Source: Acetobacteraceae bacterium AT-5844
GTDB taxonomy: Bacteria > Pseudomonadota > Alphaproteobacteria > Acetobacterales > Acetobacteraceae
Length of the DNA stretch: 33,694 nt
Direction of reading: 5' to 3'
NCBI GenBank assembly: GCA_000245075.1
Contig: JH600062.1
Coordinates: 1-33,694 of the forward strand
Shown here: piece after piece, positions 16,027 through 24,521 of the stretch
How positions within the stretch are numbered: position 1 is the stretch's first letter
How the letters are laid out: every line of letters begins with the position of its first letter
Made by a program: the position numbers and the translations under genes
The notes under the pieces: model-generated
Databases searched by the model: none
Told to the model about the DNA's origin: nothing
What the model saw: the letters and a program-made list of their open reading frames with translations, nothing else

Positions 16027-16055
16027 GGTATAACTGCGCGCCGGAGGGCATGCAA
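16027..16055 (-). promoter_or_regulatory. tRNA-Ala promoter
   Basis: On the minus strand, TTGCAT (16050-16055), a 17-base spacer and TATACC (16027-16032). The predicted start is around 16020, about 25 bases before the mature tRNA 5' end at 15994. Spacing and hexamers fit a sigma-70-type promoter well. Confidence 0.7.
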
Positions 16056-16184
16056 GCCCCCTGTCACGATTATTTCGCAGCCGCGTTGCATTGGGCTTGC
16101 CAGCCCCCTTCCCCCCCCTCCTGGGGCCCGGTAGCCTGCCCTCCGAGACCAAGCTGGTTGAGACCAAGACTGGGGAGCGAAGTG

Positions 16185-16922
16185 ATGCGGAAGATTTACC
16201 CCGACGCGCGCGCGGCGCTGGACGGCGTGCTGAAGGACGGCATGTTGATCCATTCCGGCGGCTTCGGCCTGTGCGGCATCCCAACCGCGCTGATCGAGGC
16301 GATCCGGGATTCCGGGGTGAAGGACCTCACCGTCGTCTCCAACAATGCCGGGATCGACGATGCCGGGCTGGGCCTGCTGCTGAAGACCCGCCAGATCAAG
16401 AAGATGATTTCTTCCTATGTCGGCGAGAACAAGACCTTCGCCGAGCAGTTCCTGGCCGGTGAGCTGGAGATCGAGTTCAACCCGCAGGGTACGCTGGCCG
16501 AGCGCATCCGCGCCGGCGGCGCGGGCATTCCCGCCTTCTTCACCAAGACCGGCTACGGCACCGCCGTGGCGGAGGGTAAGGAAACCCGCGAGTTCGACGG
16601 CGAGCACTATGTGATGGAGCGCGGCATCTTCGCCGACCTCGCCATCATCCATGCCTGGAAGGCGGATACCGAGGGCAACCTCGTCTTCCGCAAGACCGCC
16701 CGCAACTTCAACCCGATGATGGCCACCGCCGCGAAGGTGACCGTGGTGCAGGTGGAGGAGCTGGTGGAGCCGGGGCAGATCGACCCCGACCACATCCACA
16801 CCCCGGGCATTTATGTGAAGCGCATCGTCAAGCTGCCCGCGAGCTATGAGAAGCGGATCGAGCAGCGCACCGTCCGCAAGCGGGTGACGGATGGGAACCC
16901 CGCCAACAGCAACGTCGCGTAG
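16185..16922 (+). CDS. scoA: 3-oxoacid CoA-transferase subunit A
   Basis: Alpha subunit of a heteromeric family I CoA-transferase, which moves CoA from succinyl-CoA to acetoacetate or another 3-oxoacid. The 245 residues have the Gly-rich HSGGFGLCGIP at 23-33, VVSNNAGIDDAGLG, and ISSYVGENKTF, typical of the succinyl-CoA:3-ketoacid type (SCOT). Start ATG 16185 has GGGGAGCG at 16172-16178; an upstream extension to 16020 is not family-like. The beta subunit follows after 116 bases, unusually far for subunits of one enzyme, with a strong hairpin in the gap. Role: ketone-body or beta-hydroxybutyrate use (polyhydroxybutyrate turnover). Confidence 0.93.
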   Translation: MRKIYPDARAALDGVLKDGMLIHSGGFGLCGIPTALIEAIRDSGVKDLTVVSNNAGIDDAGLGLLLKTRQIKKMISSYVGENKTFAEQFLAGELEIEFNPQGTLAERIRAGGAGIPAFFTKTGYGTAVAEGKETREFDGEHYVMERGIFADLAIIHAWKADTEGNLVFRKTARNFNPMMATAAKVTVVQVEELVEPGQIDPDHIHTPGIYVKRIVKLPASYEKRIEQRTVRKRVTDGNPANSNVA

Positions 16923-16960
16923 AGTACGCTCCCTGCCTTCGGCGGCAGGGAATCGTACTC
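16922..16960 (+). other. Strong hairpin between the two CoA-transferase subunit genes
   Basis: Outer stem GAGTACG/CGTACTC encloses a second stem CCCTGCC/GGCAGGG. It begins at the last base of the scoA stop codon. It has no long T-run (CCGTATTCTTTG follows), so partial termination, RNA processing or 3'-end protection are all possible. A small palindrome CGTGA-T-TCACG follows at about 16980-16990, before the scoB ribosome binding site GAGGGAGA. Confidence 0.7.
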
Positions 16961-17038
16961 CCGTATTCTTTGTTTGATCGCGTGATTCACGTCTGCGCCT
17001 GCCGGCCTGCGACGATCACGCTCTGAGGGAGAACGCAC

Positions 17039-17689
17039 ATGGCCTGGACCCGCGACGAAATGGCCGCCCGCGCCGCGCGCGAGTTGGAAGACGGCTTCTA
17101 CGTCAATCTCGGCATCGGCATCCCGACGCTGGTGGCGAACCACATTCCGGACGGCGTTTCCGTCCAGCTTCAGTCCGAGAACGGCATGCTCGGCATGGGC
17201 CCCTTCCCCTATGAGGGGGACGAGGACCCGGACCTGATCAATGCCGGCAAGCAGACCGTCACGGCGCTGCCCACCACCAGCTTCTTCTCCTCGGCCGACA
17301 GCTTCGCCATGATCCGCGGCGGGCATATCGACCTGTCCATCCTCGGCGCGCTGCAGGTGGCGGAGAATGGCGACCTCGCCAACTGGATGATCCCAGGCAA
17401 GATGGTGAAGGGCATGGGCGGGGCCATGGACCTCGTCGCCGGCGTGAAGAAGGTGGTGGTGCTCATGGAGCACACCGCCGGCGGCAAGCCCAAGCTGCTG
17501 AAGGAATGCACCCTGCCGCTGACCGGCAAGGGTGTGGTGGACATGGTGGTGACGGAACTGGCCGTCTTCACCATCGACCGTGCGCTTGGCCGCATGACCC
17601 TGGTGGAACTGGCCCCGGGCGTGACGGAAGAGGAAGTGCGGGAGAAGACCGAAGCGGCCTACGAGACGGCCCTGGCCGTTCAGGCCTGA
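17039..17689 (+). CDS. scoB: 3-oxoacid CoA-transferase subunit B
   Basis: Beta subunit carrying the catalytic glutamate that forms the enzyme-CoA thioester: E47 in [13 protein letters not shown]. The 216 residues also show [16 protein letters not shown] near the N-terminus, [15 protein letters not shown], and [18 protein letters not shown]. Length is normal for the family. Start ATG 17039 is preceded by GAGGGAGA at good spacing. It pairs with the subunit at 16185-16922. A hairpin identical to module iii of the dispersed element starts 28 bases after its stop. Confidence 0.94.
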   Translation: MAWTRDEMAARAARELEDGFYVNLGIGIPTLVANHIPDGVSVQLQSENGMLGMGPFPYEGDEDPDLINAGKQTVTALPTTSFFSSADSFAMIRGGHIDLSILGALQVAENGDLANWMIPGKMVKGMGGAMDLVAGVKKVVVLMEHTAGGKPKLLKECTLPLTGKGVVDMVVTELAVFTIDRALGRMTLVELAPGVTEEEVREKTEAAYETALAVQA

Positions 17690-17716
17690 AGAACCGCTGG
17701 GGTCCGCGAGGGTTAC

Positions 17717-17739
17717 GCCGAGGGTCCTGGACCCTCGGC
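17717..17739 (+). repeat. Isolated module iii of the dispersed hairpin element
   Basis: GCCGAGGGTCC/GGACCCTCGGC with a one-base loop T, identical to module iii of copy 1 and followed by the same CGACTG, 28 bases after the scoB stop. The other modules are missing; a normal terminator for the opposite gene follows. It is a fragment, or the minimal functional unit. Confidence 0.8.
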
Positions 17740-17837
17740 GACTGCACGTTCAGCCCGTGCTACCTTCAGATTCATTAAGGCTTCGTTATCCAGCCCTACC
17801 GTTCGGCCTGAAGCTCCACTCTGAAACGAACGGAAAA

Positions 17838-17874
17838 AAGAAGGGGCCCGGGGAAATTCTTCCCCAGCCTTCTT
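17838..17874 (-). terminator. Terminator for the beta-propeller gene
   Basis: Nested stems AAGAAGG/CCTTCTT and GGGGAA/TTCCCC (17850-17865), continuing on the minus strand into a T-run (AAAAAAG on the plus strand, 17834-17840). It lies 19 bases after the minus-strand stop at 17893. Confidence 0.8.
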
Positions 17875-17892
17875 CATTCAGGCCGACCAGTC

Positions 17893-19059
17893 TTACCGCC
17901 GCGGGGCCGCGGCAGTGCCGAGCGCGGCCGGGCCGCCATTCACTGGCAAGGTCTGGCCGGTGGCCCGCAGCGTATTGCCATCGACCTGGTAAATGCCGAT
18001 CTGCCGGTCCGCCATGTTGCCGATCAGCAGCGTGCGGCCATCACGGGAGAAGGCCATGCCCTGCACCCAGTCTCCCGCCGGTGCCTCGGCCACCACGCGC
18101 AGGCGGCCACCCTCCACCTTCAGCAGCTTCACCATCGCCCGTCCCCGCAGCGGGTCCGCCGGCGCCCGGCTGGAGCCGTTATGCACCACCGTGACGGCGT
18201 GAACCCCATCGGGGCTGGCCATCACCCCTTCGGGCGTCGGGCCGACGGTGATGGTGTCGATGGTGCGGAACGGCTCACGCGACAGGTCGATCAGGCTGAC
18301 GGTATCCATGTCACCCGTGTTGTTGGCGCTGCGCCCGACATTGCCGACCACCGCCCAGCCGGCCGGAGAGGCCGAGATGGAATAAGGCCGCACGCCGACC
18401 GTCAGGTCGCGGTCCAGCTTGGTTACCGTCTCACCCTCGATCTGCAGCACGGAGACGATGCTGTCATTGTCCCGTGTGACCAGGGCGTGCCGCCCATCGG
18501 CGGTGAAGACCACGCCGGAGACACCGGTGGTCGCGGCACCGATCGGCACGGTGCCGGCGACGCTGACCTGATTGCCGGCGATGCGGAGTACAGAGACGGT
18601 GCCGCCATTGCGGTTGGCCACCAGTGCCAGGGTGCCGGCCGGATTGATGGCGATGCCGGACGGCCCGGCGCCGACCTCCAGCGTCGCCAGCACGCGTGGC
18701 GGCGATGCCTTCAGGTCTACCACCGAGACACGGTTGTCGGGCACGGTCTTGCCGGGGTCGGAGGGGTCGAGCTTCTCGGCTGAACTGGCCAGGGCCAGGC
18801 TCTCATCGGGTGTCACGGCGATCGAGTTAGGCGGGCCGATCACCGAGTGCGGCGCCTGTACCTCGCCCACCAGCCGGGGCTCGCCATTGGTGAAGCTGAT
18901 CACCGCCAGCGTATCCGGCTGCGGGTTGCGGACCACGGTGTTCACGCCGTTGACCAGGGCGCGCTTGTTGTCGTTGCCGGAGACGATGATCTCAGCCGAG
19001 GCCTGCGCCGCGAGGGCCAGCGCAAGCACTGCCCCAGCCAGGAGGACTGCTCTTTGCAT
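17893..19059 (-). CDS. Secreted YncE-like beta-propeller protein
   Basis: A 388-residue protein with a clear signal peptide (MQRAVLLAGAVLALALAAQ, then ASA, cleavage near A-S-A/E), hence periplasmic. It has repeated beta-propeller blades with YVTN/lactonase-like motifs such as SIAVTPDESLALASSAEK, GIAINPAGTLALVANRNGGTVSVL, VVFTADGRHALVTRDNDSIVSVL and GMAFSRDGRTLLIGN. Family members include YncE and 6-phosphogluconolactonase-like folds; the enzymatic or binding role is unknown here. ATG 19059 is chosen because the signal peptide starts there; the frame is open to 19212. It is a single-gene unit: a terminator follows and pnp is divergent. Confidence 0.85.
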   Translation of the reverse strand: MQRAVLLAGAVLALALAAQASAEIIVSGNDNKRALVNGVNTVVRNPQPDTLAVISFTNGEPRLVGEVQAPHSVIGPPNSIAVTPDESLALASSAEKLDPSDPGKTVPDNRVSVVDLKASPPRVLATLEVGAGPSGIAINPAGTLALVANRNGGTVSVLRIAGNQVSVAGTVPIGAATTGVSGVVFTADGRHALVTRDNDSIVSVLQIEGETVTKLDRDLTVGVRPYSISASPAGWAVVGNVGRSANNTGDMDTVSLIDLSREPFRTIDTITVGPTPEGVMASPDGVHAVTVVHNGSSRAPADPLRGRAMVKLLKVEGGRLRVVAEAPAGDWVQGMAFSRDGRTLLIGNMADRQIGIYQVDGNTLRATGQTLPVNGGPAALGTAAAPRR

Positions 19060-19222
19060 CGCGTTCTTCCCTGATGATGTCCTAGAAGAGGGATCTCCGT
19101 CCCTGCCGCAGTCTCTTCTTGGCTCATCCCGCCGGGCAAGTGTCGTCTTCGTAACGACCGTCCCGCGACGCGGCGCCCAGGCCCCGCCGTTCCGGCATTC
19201 CACGCCCTGCAACCGGCAGGGG

Positions 19223-19274
19223 GGTCCGGCAGGGGGCTTCCATCCCGGCAGGCCCCAGGGGGCGGGGCCCCTGG
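19223..19274 (+). repeat. Degenerate copy of modules iv-v of the dispersed element
   Basis: GGTCCGGCAGGGGGCTTCC followed by ATCCCGGC aligns with the GGTCCGGGGTGGACTTTCC/ACCCCGGC of the full copies. It is followed by CCAGGGG/CCCCTGG (19255-19274), similar to module i or v. Stem iv has lost pairing, so it looks like a decayed fragment in the pnp upstream region. Confidence 0.5.
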
Positions 19275-19631
19275 CCTGTCTGGGACCTCACGGACATTTT
19301 CCGGTGGTATCCAAGCCTTCCCCGGTCCATAAGGCGCGCGGTTTACCCGCGTTTCGCGGGTAGGCTGGACCCGCGAGCGTAGGCGGGGCCGCAGCCAATC
19401 TGTCGTAGCGCGACTTCTGGTCGTGGCGGCGTTTCCGGCCACATGGTGCGTTCCGCGGTTGCCCCGCGGCCATCCATGCCGCCCGAAACGCCGGTCCTTG
19501 CAGCCCCCATGGTGGGGCGGGCCGGGCGGCAGGGCTGGGTTCCGCATCGCTCATTGAAGTGGTCGTCCCGTGCTGGGGCGGCCGGGCGCAGGCCGGCGCG
19601 AGAGATGGCGCGGCCGATGCAAGGAACTTTC
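19275..19631 (+). other. Long pnp leader region with an 8-bp stem-loop
   Basis: 357 bases without a convincing gene. TACCCGCG-TTT-CGCGGGTA (19344-19362) is a perfect stem. The pnp frame is open back to 19443 but the extension is not PNPase-like. In enterobacteria pnp is autoregulated through a leader hairpin cut by RNase III; this stem might play a similar part, but that is a guess. rpsO, the usual upstream neighbour, is not here. Confidence 0.45.
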
Positions 19632-21836
19632 ATGTTCGACAATTATTTCCGCAAGGACATCAACTGGGGCGGCAAGACCCTGACGCTGGAGACGGGCAAG
19701 ATCGCCCGCCAGGCTGACGGCGCCGTCATGGCCCGCCTGGGCGACACCATCGTGCTCTGCACCGTGGTCGGCGCCCGCAGCGTGAAGCCGGGCCAGGACT
19801 TCTTCCCGCTGACGGTGAACTACCAGGAGAAGGCCTACGCGGCCGGCAAGATCCCGGGCGGCTTCTTCAAGCGCGAGGGCCGTCCCTCCGAGGCCGAGAC
19901 CCTGATCTCCCGCCTGATTGACCGCCCCATCCGCCCGCTGTTCCCGGAAGGGTTCCGCAACGAGGTGCAGGTCATCGCGACCGTGCTGTCGCACGACATG
20001 GAGAACAGCCCGGACATCGTCTCCCTGGTGGGCTGCTCCGCCGCGCTGACGCTCTCCGGCATTCCGTTCTTCGGCCCGGTGGGCGGCGCGCGCGTCGGCT
20101 ATATCGATGGCCAGTACGTGCTGAACCCGACGCTGGAGCAGATCAAGCAGTCCAAGCTGGACCTGGTCGTCGCCGGCACCGAGGAAGGCGTGCTGATGGT
20201 CGAGTCCGAGGCGCATGAGCTGACCGAGGAAGTGATGCTCGGCGCCGTGACCTTCGGCCATGCCGCGTTCCAGCCGGTCATCCAGGGCATCATCGAGCTG
20301 GCCGAGAAGGCCGCGAAGGAGCCGTGGGATCTGCCGGAGGAATCCGCCGAGACCGTGGCGCTGAAGAAGAAGCTGGCCGAACTCGGCGCCGCTTCCATCG
20401 GCGAGGCCTATAAGGAAACCCGCAAGCTCATCCGCCACAGCAAGGTGAGCGAGGCCAAGAAGGCGATCCTGGCTCAGCTGAGCGAGGAAGAGGCCGAGGC
20501 CGCCAAGGGCCTGCTGAAGGACCTGGAAGCGGATGTGGTCCGCAACGCCATCCTGGACACCGGCATCCGCATCGATGGCCGCGACACCAAGACGGTCCGC
20601 CCGATTGTGGCCGAGGTGCATGTGCTGCCCCGCGCCCATGGTTCCGCCCTGTTCACCCGCGGCGAGACACAGGCTCTCTGCGTGGCGACGCTGGGCACCG
20701 GGCAGGATGAGCAGATCATCGACCAGCTCGCGGGCGAGTACCGCGAGAACTTCATGCTGCACTACAACTTCCCGCCCTTCTCCGTGAACGAGACGGGCCG
20801 GATGGGCAGCCCGGGCCGCCGCGAGATCGGCCACGGCAAGCTGGCATGGCGCGCCATCCGCCCGCTGCTGCCGGAGAAGGAGAAGTTCCCGTACACCATG
20901 CGTGTGGTGTCCGAGATCACGGAGTCCAACGGCTCCTCCTCCATGGCCACCGTCTGCGGCACCTCCCTGTCGCTGATGGACGCTGGCGCGCCGCTGAAGC
21001 GCCCCTGCGCCGGTATCGCCATGGGCCTGATCAAGGAAGACCGTGGCTTCGCCGTGCTGTCCGACATCCTGGGTGACGAAGACCACCTGGGCGACATGGA
21101 CTTCAAGGTGGCCGGCTCCGAGGAAGGCATCACCGCGCTGCAGATGGACATCAAGATCACGTCCATCACGCCGGAGATCATGAAGATCGCGCTGGAGCAG
21201 GCCAAGCAGGGCCGCCTGCACATCCTGGGCGAGATGGCCAAGGGCCTCTCCGGCGCCCGCACGGATGTCGCCGGCAATGCGCCGAAGATCACCGTGATCA
21301 ACGTGCCGAAGGACAAGATCCGCGAAGTCATCGGCACCGGCGGCAAGGTGATCCGCGACATCGTGGAGACCACCGGCACCAAGATCGACATCGAGGATGA
21401 CGGCACGATCAAGATCGCGTCCACCAGCCCCGAGGCGACCCAGGCGGCGATCGACCGCATCAAGGGCATCACGGCCGAGGCGGAAGTGGGTTCGATCTAC
21501 AACGGCACCGTGGTGAAGACCGCCGATTTCGGCGCCTTCGTGAACTTCCTCGGCGCCAAGGACGGCCTGGTCCACATCTCCGAGCTGGCGAATGAGCGCG
21601 TCAACAAGACCGCCGATATCGTCAATGTCGGCGATAAGGTGAAGGTCAAGGTCATCGGCTTCGACGACCGCGGCAAGGTGAAGCTCTCCATGCGCGTGGT
21701 CGATCAGGCCACCGGCGCCGACATCACCGAGCAGGTCGGCGCCCGCCGCCCGCGCGCGGAAGGCGAGGAAGGTGGCGAGCGTGAGCCGCGCGGTGAGCGC
21801 CGCGAGCGTCGCGAGCGCCGCCCGCACCGCGACTGA
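19632..21836 (+). CDS. pnp: Polyribonucleotide nucleotidyltransferase (PNPase)
   Basis: Phosphorolytic 3'-5' exoribonuclease of the RNA degradosome. The 734 residues have the usual order: first RNase PH domain (from [14 protein letters not shown]), an all-helical linker, second RNase PH domain with [19 protein letters not shown] and [16 protein letters not shown] (catalytic/metal acids), a KH domain with IGTGGK near 566-571, and an S1 domain at about 619-690 ([19 protein letters not shown]). A basic-acidic Arg/Glu tail ends the protein. Start ATG 19632 has AAGGAA five bases upstream. Two hairpins follow the stop. Gene context is atypical: upstream is a divergent secreted protein in place of rpsO. 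Confidence 0.97.
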   Translation: MFDNYFRKDINWGGKTLTLETGKIARQADGAVMARLGDTIVLCTVVGARSVKPGQDFFPLTVNYQEKAYAAGKIPGGFFKREGRPSEAETLISRLIDRPIRPLFPEGFRNEVQVIATVLSHDMENSPDIVSLVGCSAALTLSGIPFFGPVGGARVGYIDGQYVLNPTLEQIKQSKLDLVVAGTEEGVLMVESEAHELTEEVMLGAVTFGHAAFQPVIQGIIELAEKAAKEPWDLPEESAETVALKKKLAELGAASIGEAYKETRKLIRHSKVSEAKKAILAQLSEEEAEAAKGLLKDLEADVVRNAILDTGIRIDGRDTKTVRPIVAEVHVLPRAHGSALFTRGETQALCVATLGTGQDEQIIDQLAGEYRENFMLHYNFPPFSVNETGRMGSPGRREIGHGKLAWRAIRPLLPEKEKFPYTMRVVSEITESNGSSSMATVCGTSLSLMDAGAPLKRPCAGIAMGLIKEDRGFAVLSDILGDEDHLGDMDFKVAGSEEGITALQMDIKITSITPEIMKIALEQAKQGRLHILGEMAKGLSGARTDVAGNAPKITVINVPKDKIREVIGTGGKVIRDIVETTGTKIDIEDDGTIKIASTSPEATQAAIDRIKGITAEAEVGSIYNGTVVKTADFGAFVNFLGAKDGLVHISELANERVNKTADIVNVGDKVKVKVIGFDDRGKVKLSMRVVDQATGADITEQVGARRPRAEGEEGGEREPRGERRERRERRPHRD

Positions 21837-21844
21837 GCATGAAA

Positions 21845-21887
21845 CCGGGGCGGGATTCTCCGCCCCGGCTTCGCGCGTAACGCGCGA
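21845..21887 (+). terminator. Tandem hairpins after pnp
   Basis: CCGGGGCGG/CCGCCCCGG (21845-21868), then TCGCGCG/CGCGCGA (21871-21887). Strong stems without a T-run. The next 187 bases up to the nitronate-monooxygenase-like gene hold no recognisable gene. Confidence 0.6.
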
Positions 21888-22074
21888 CGAAGAGGCTCAA
21901 ATCCTTCGAAAAAGCGCCGTAGTGGCAGGAAAGGTGGAGCGGGAGTTGAATCCCTGTCCTGCCTGCGCCACATGGCGGAACTTCCGGACATCGATGCCGC
22001 TTCCCTTCGACATCGATGTAACCGGCGTGATATTACAAATCAGTGATCATTAACCACAGGAACGGCAAACGGCT

Positions 22075-23475
22075 TTGAAAGCGATCAACGCGATCCGGAT
22101 GGGTGGGGTGGATGTGCTGCCGCTGGTTGAAGGCGGCAAGGGTGTCGCCGTGTCGACCGGGGCTTCCTGTGGTGAGTGGGCTGGCGCGGGTGGCGTCGGC
22201 ACCTTCTCCGGCGTGAATGCGGACAGCTACGACGCCGATGGCAACGTCATTCGCCAGACCTATAAGGGCCGTACCCGCGTGGCGCGCCATGAGGAACTGG
22301 TCGCCTACGGTATTTCCGGTGGCATCACCCAGGCGCGCGAGGCCTATGAGCGCGCCGGGGGCCGTGGCCGCGTGCATATGAACGTGCTGTGGGAGATGGG
22401 CGGCGCCGAGCGCATCCTGCGCGGCGTGCTGGAAGGCGCCAAGGGGCTGATCAACGGCATCACCTGCGGCGCGGGCATGCCCTACAAGCTCGCCGAGATT
22501 TCCCGCGAGTTCAACGTCTTCTACTACCCCATCGTCTCCTCCGCCCGCGCCTTCAGCGCGCTGTGGAAGCGCAGCTACTCCAAGGTGTCGGAGTTGCTGG
22601 GCGGCGTGGTGTATGAAGATCCGTGGCTGGCCGGTGGCCATAATGGCCTCTCCAACTCGGAAGACCCCAACAAGCCGGAAGCGCCCTATGAGCGCGTGCG
22701 CAAGCTGCGTGAGCAGATGCGCCAGTTCGGCCTGGGCGATGTGCCGATCATCATGGCCGGCGGTGTCTGGTGGCTGGAGGAGTGGGAGGATTGGATCGAC
22801 AATCCCGAGCTCGGCCCCATCGCCTTCCAGTTCGGCACCCGCCCGCTGGTGACGAAGGAAAGCCCCATCAGCGACGCCTGGAAGCAGAAGCTGCTTTCCC
22901 TGAAGGCGGGCGATGTGCTGCTGCAGCCCTTCTCGCCGACGGGCTTCTACTCTTCCGCCGTGCGCAACGACTTCCTGCGGGACCTCGAGGCCCGCAACGA
23001 GCGCCAGGTGGCCATCAGCCCCGAGCCCGTGGGCGAGCACACCGCCGAATATGGCGTGGGCCCGCGCAAGCGGCTGGTCTGGCTGGCGCCAGGCGACCTG
23101 GAGCGGGTGCATGGCTGGGAAGCCCAGGGCTTCACCGAGGCGCTGCGCACGCCGGATTCCACCCTGGTCTTCGTCACGCCCGAGAATGCGCGTGAGATCC
23201 TGAAGGACCAGACGGATTGCATGGGCTGCCTGTCCCACTGCCGCTTCTCCAACTGGACGCAGCATGGGCCGGACTACACCAACGGCAAGAAGGCGGACCC
23301 GCGCAGCTTCTGCATCCAGAAGACGCTGCAGGATATCGCGCATGATGGCTCGATCGAGCACAATCTGATGTTCGCCGGCCACAACGCCTATCGCTTCGGC
23401 TCCGACCCGTTCTACTCCAACGGCTTCATCCCCACGGTGAAGCAGCTGGTCGAGCGGATCATGACGGGCCGCTAA
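22075..23475 (+). CDS. Nitronate monooxygenase-like FMN protein (COG2070) with C-terminal cysteine motif
   Basis: A 466-residue TIM-barrel flavoprotein of the nitronate monooxygenase / 2-nitropropane dioxygenase family. Barrel motifs include NGITCGAGMPYKL, GGVVYEDPWLAGGHNG, VPIIMAGGVWW and GPIAFQFGTRPLVT (phosphate-binding end). It is about 100-130 residues longer than classical enzymes: the extension carries C382-M-G-C385-L-S-H-C389 and C413, which could bind a metal or iron-sulfur cluster. Start TTG 22075, preceded by AGGAA, gives MKAINAIRMGGVDVLPLVEGG, which looks like the natural N-terminus. Natural substrate unknown. A clear terminator follows at 23505. Confidence 0.85.
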   Translation: MKAINAIRMGGVDVLPLVEGGKGVAVSTGASCGEWAGAGGVGTFSGVNADSYDADGNVIRQTYKGRTRVARHEELVAYGISGGITQAREAYERAGGRGRVHMNVLWEMGGAERILRGVLEGAKGLINGITCGAGMPYKLAEISREFNVFYYPIVSSARAFSALWKRSYSKVSELLGGVVYEDPWLAGGHNGLSNSEDPNKPEAPYERVRKLREQMRQFGLGDVPIIMAGGVWWLEEWEDWIDNPELGPIAFQFGTRPLVTKESPISDAWKQKLLSLKAGDVLLQPFSPTGFYSSAVRNDFLRDLEARNERQVAISPEPVGEHTAEYGVGPRKRLVWLAPGDLERVHGWEAQGFTEALRTPDSTLVFVTPENAREILKDQTDCMGCLSHCRFSNWTQHGPDYTNGKKADPRSFCIQKTLQDIAHDGSIEHNLMFAGHNAYRFGSDPFYSNGFIPTVKQLVERIMTGR

Positions 23476-23504
23476 CGACTTCCCATTTCAGGCCAAAGCG
23501 TGAC

Positions 23505-23538
23505 AAAACCGCATCCGGTGCGCCGGGTGTGGTTTTTT
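23505..23538 (+). terminator. Rho-independent terminator
   Basis: AAAACCGCATCCGG-TGCG-CCGGGTGTGGTTTT pairs along 14 positions (two G-U), then continues T's to 23538. It ends the nitronate-monooxygenase-like gene and shows that the upstream extension of the DoxX frame (from 23500) is not translated. Confidence 0.88.
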
Positions 23539-23565
23539 CGTGCCCGGCCTATGGGAAACATCCTG

Positions 23566-23970
23566 ATGATCCAATCGATCCTGAACAACCAGGCCGTGCT
23601 GGTTGCCGCCCGCGTGCTGCTGACCTTTCCCTTCTGGGGCAGCGGGCTGGCCAAGCTGATCAACTTCCAGGGCGGTGTGGCGGAAATGGCCATGTTCGGC
23701 CTCAACCCGCCCGTGGCCTTCAACATCGCCACCATCATCACCCAGCTTGTGGGCTCTGCCCTGATCATCACCAACCGCGCGGCCTGGCTCGGGGCAGGCG
23801 CGCTCGGCATCTTCACGGCGCTGACCATTCCCCTGGTCCATCGGTTCTGGGCGCTGGAAGGGGAGCGCGCCATTGTCGCCTTTCATACCGCCACCGAGCA
23901 TGTCGGCATGATCGGCGCGCTGATCCTCGCGGCCATTCTCGCGGAGCGGACACGGAGCGCTTTCCGCTGA
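23566..23970 (+). CDS. DoxX family membrane protein
   Basis: A 134-residue inner-membrane protein with four predicted helices and the typical DoxX features: RVLLTFPFWGSGLAKLINFQGG near the N-terminus, then hydrophobic segments around PPVAFNIATIITQLVGSAL and GALGIFTALTIPL, and a C-terminal HVGMIGALILAAIL. DoxX proteins are linked to redox or respiratory functions, but most are uncharacterised. Start ATG 23566 has GGGAAA at 23553-23557; ATG 23551 is an alternative. The preceding terminator and the one at 23980 make it a single-gene unit, with a promoter that must lie within about 30-60 bases. Confidence 0.85.
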   Translation: MIQSILNNQAVLVAARVLLTFPFWGSGLAKLINFQGGVAEMAMFGLNPPVAFNIATIITQLVGSALIITNRAAWLGAGALGIFTALTIPLVHRFWALEGERAIVAFHTATEHVGMIGALILAAILAERTRSAFR

Positions 23971-23979
23971 AGGGTTTGC

Positions 23980-24016
23980 GCCGCCGAGGGAAACGAACTC
24001 TCCCCGGCGGCCTTTT
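23980..24016 (+). terminator. Terminator after doxX
   Basis: GCCGCCG/CGGCGGC extended by AGGG/CCCC pairing, followed by CTTTTCC. It starts 9 bases after the DoxX stop. Confidence 0.75.
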
Positions 24017-24115
24017 CCTCTCGACGGGGGTGGGTGCGCCCAAGGCGGCCCCTGCCTACATTCGAAAGGTCGGTCTTGCCGCAAGGCAAAAGGACCCGCG
24101 CCGGGAGAGAGTGCC

Positions 24116-24511
24116 ATGCCAGAACCGACCGAGCACCGGCTGCCCGCGGGGGAGACGCCGTTCCGCCTGGGAGTCCGGGGGCTGTGCCCGCGCTGTGGCC
24201 GAGGGCATCTGTTCGAAGGCTTTCTCTCCCTGAAGAAGCAGTGCGAGGTCTGCGGCCTGGACTACAGCTTCGCGGACCCCGCGGACGGCCCGGCCTTCTT
24301 TGTCATGTCGATCGTGGCCGTGCCTGTCACGATCTTTGCCGCCTGGTTGGAGCTGCGGCACGAGCCCCCCTTCTGGATGCATCTGCTGACGACCTTTCCG
24401 CTGCTCATCGTCAGCTCCCTGGCATTGCTTCGGCCGTTCAAGGGGTGGCTGGTCTGCTCGCAATACATCAACAAGGCGGCGGAAAGCCGCTTTGGCCCGC
24501 CGCGGAGCTGA
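24116..24511 (+). CDS. DUF983 family zinc-ribbon membrane protein
   Basis: 131 residues. An N-terminal four-cysteine knuckle (C24-P-R-C27 and C43-E-V-C46, in LCPRCGRGHLFEGFL and CEVCGLDYSFADPADGPAFF) is followed by two membrane helices (FVMSIVAVPVTIFAAWLEL and WMHLLTTFPLLIVSSLALL). The sequence order is diagnostic for DUF983, a conserved alphaproteobacterial family often found near cytochrome oxidase assembly genes but without established function. The ATG at 24116 has GGGAGAGAG upstream. The DUF3891 gene follows after 10 bases, probably in one operon. Confidence 0.9.
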   Translation: MPEPTEHRLPAGETPFRLGVRGLCPRCGRGHLFEGFLSLKKQCEVCGLDYSFADPADGPAFFVMSIVAVPVTIFAAWLELRHEPPFWMHLLTTFPLLIVSSLALLRPFKGWLVCSQYINKAAESRFGPPRS

Positions 24512-24521
24512 GCGCACCATC

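Noticed and set aside
19551-21827. A 758-codon open frame antisense to pnp
   Set aside because: It mirrors pnp in a G+C-rich genome, is rich in His/Gln/Ala/Gly/Asp and has no family motifs. pnp itself is unmistakable.
23500-23565. N-terminal extension of the DoxX protein
   Set aside because: It overlaps a rho-independent terminator, and the ribosome binding site favours 23566.
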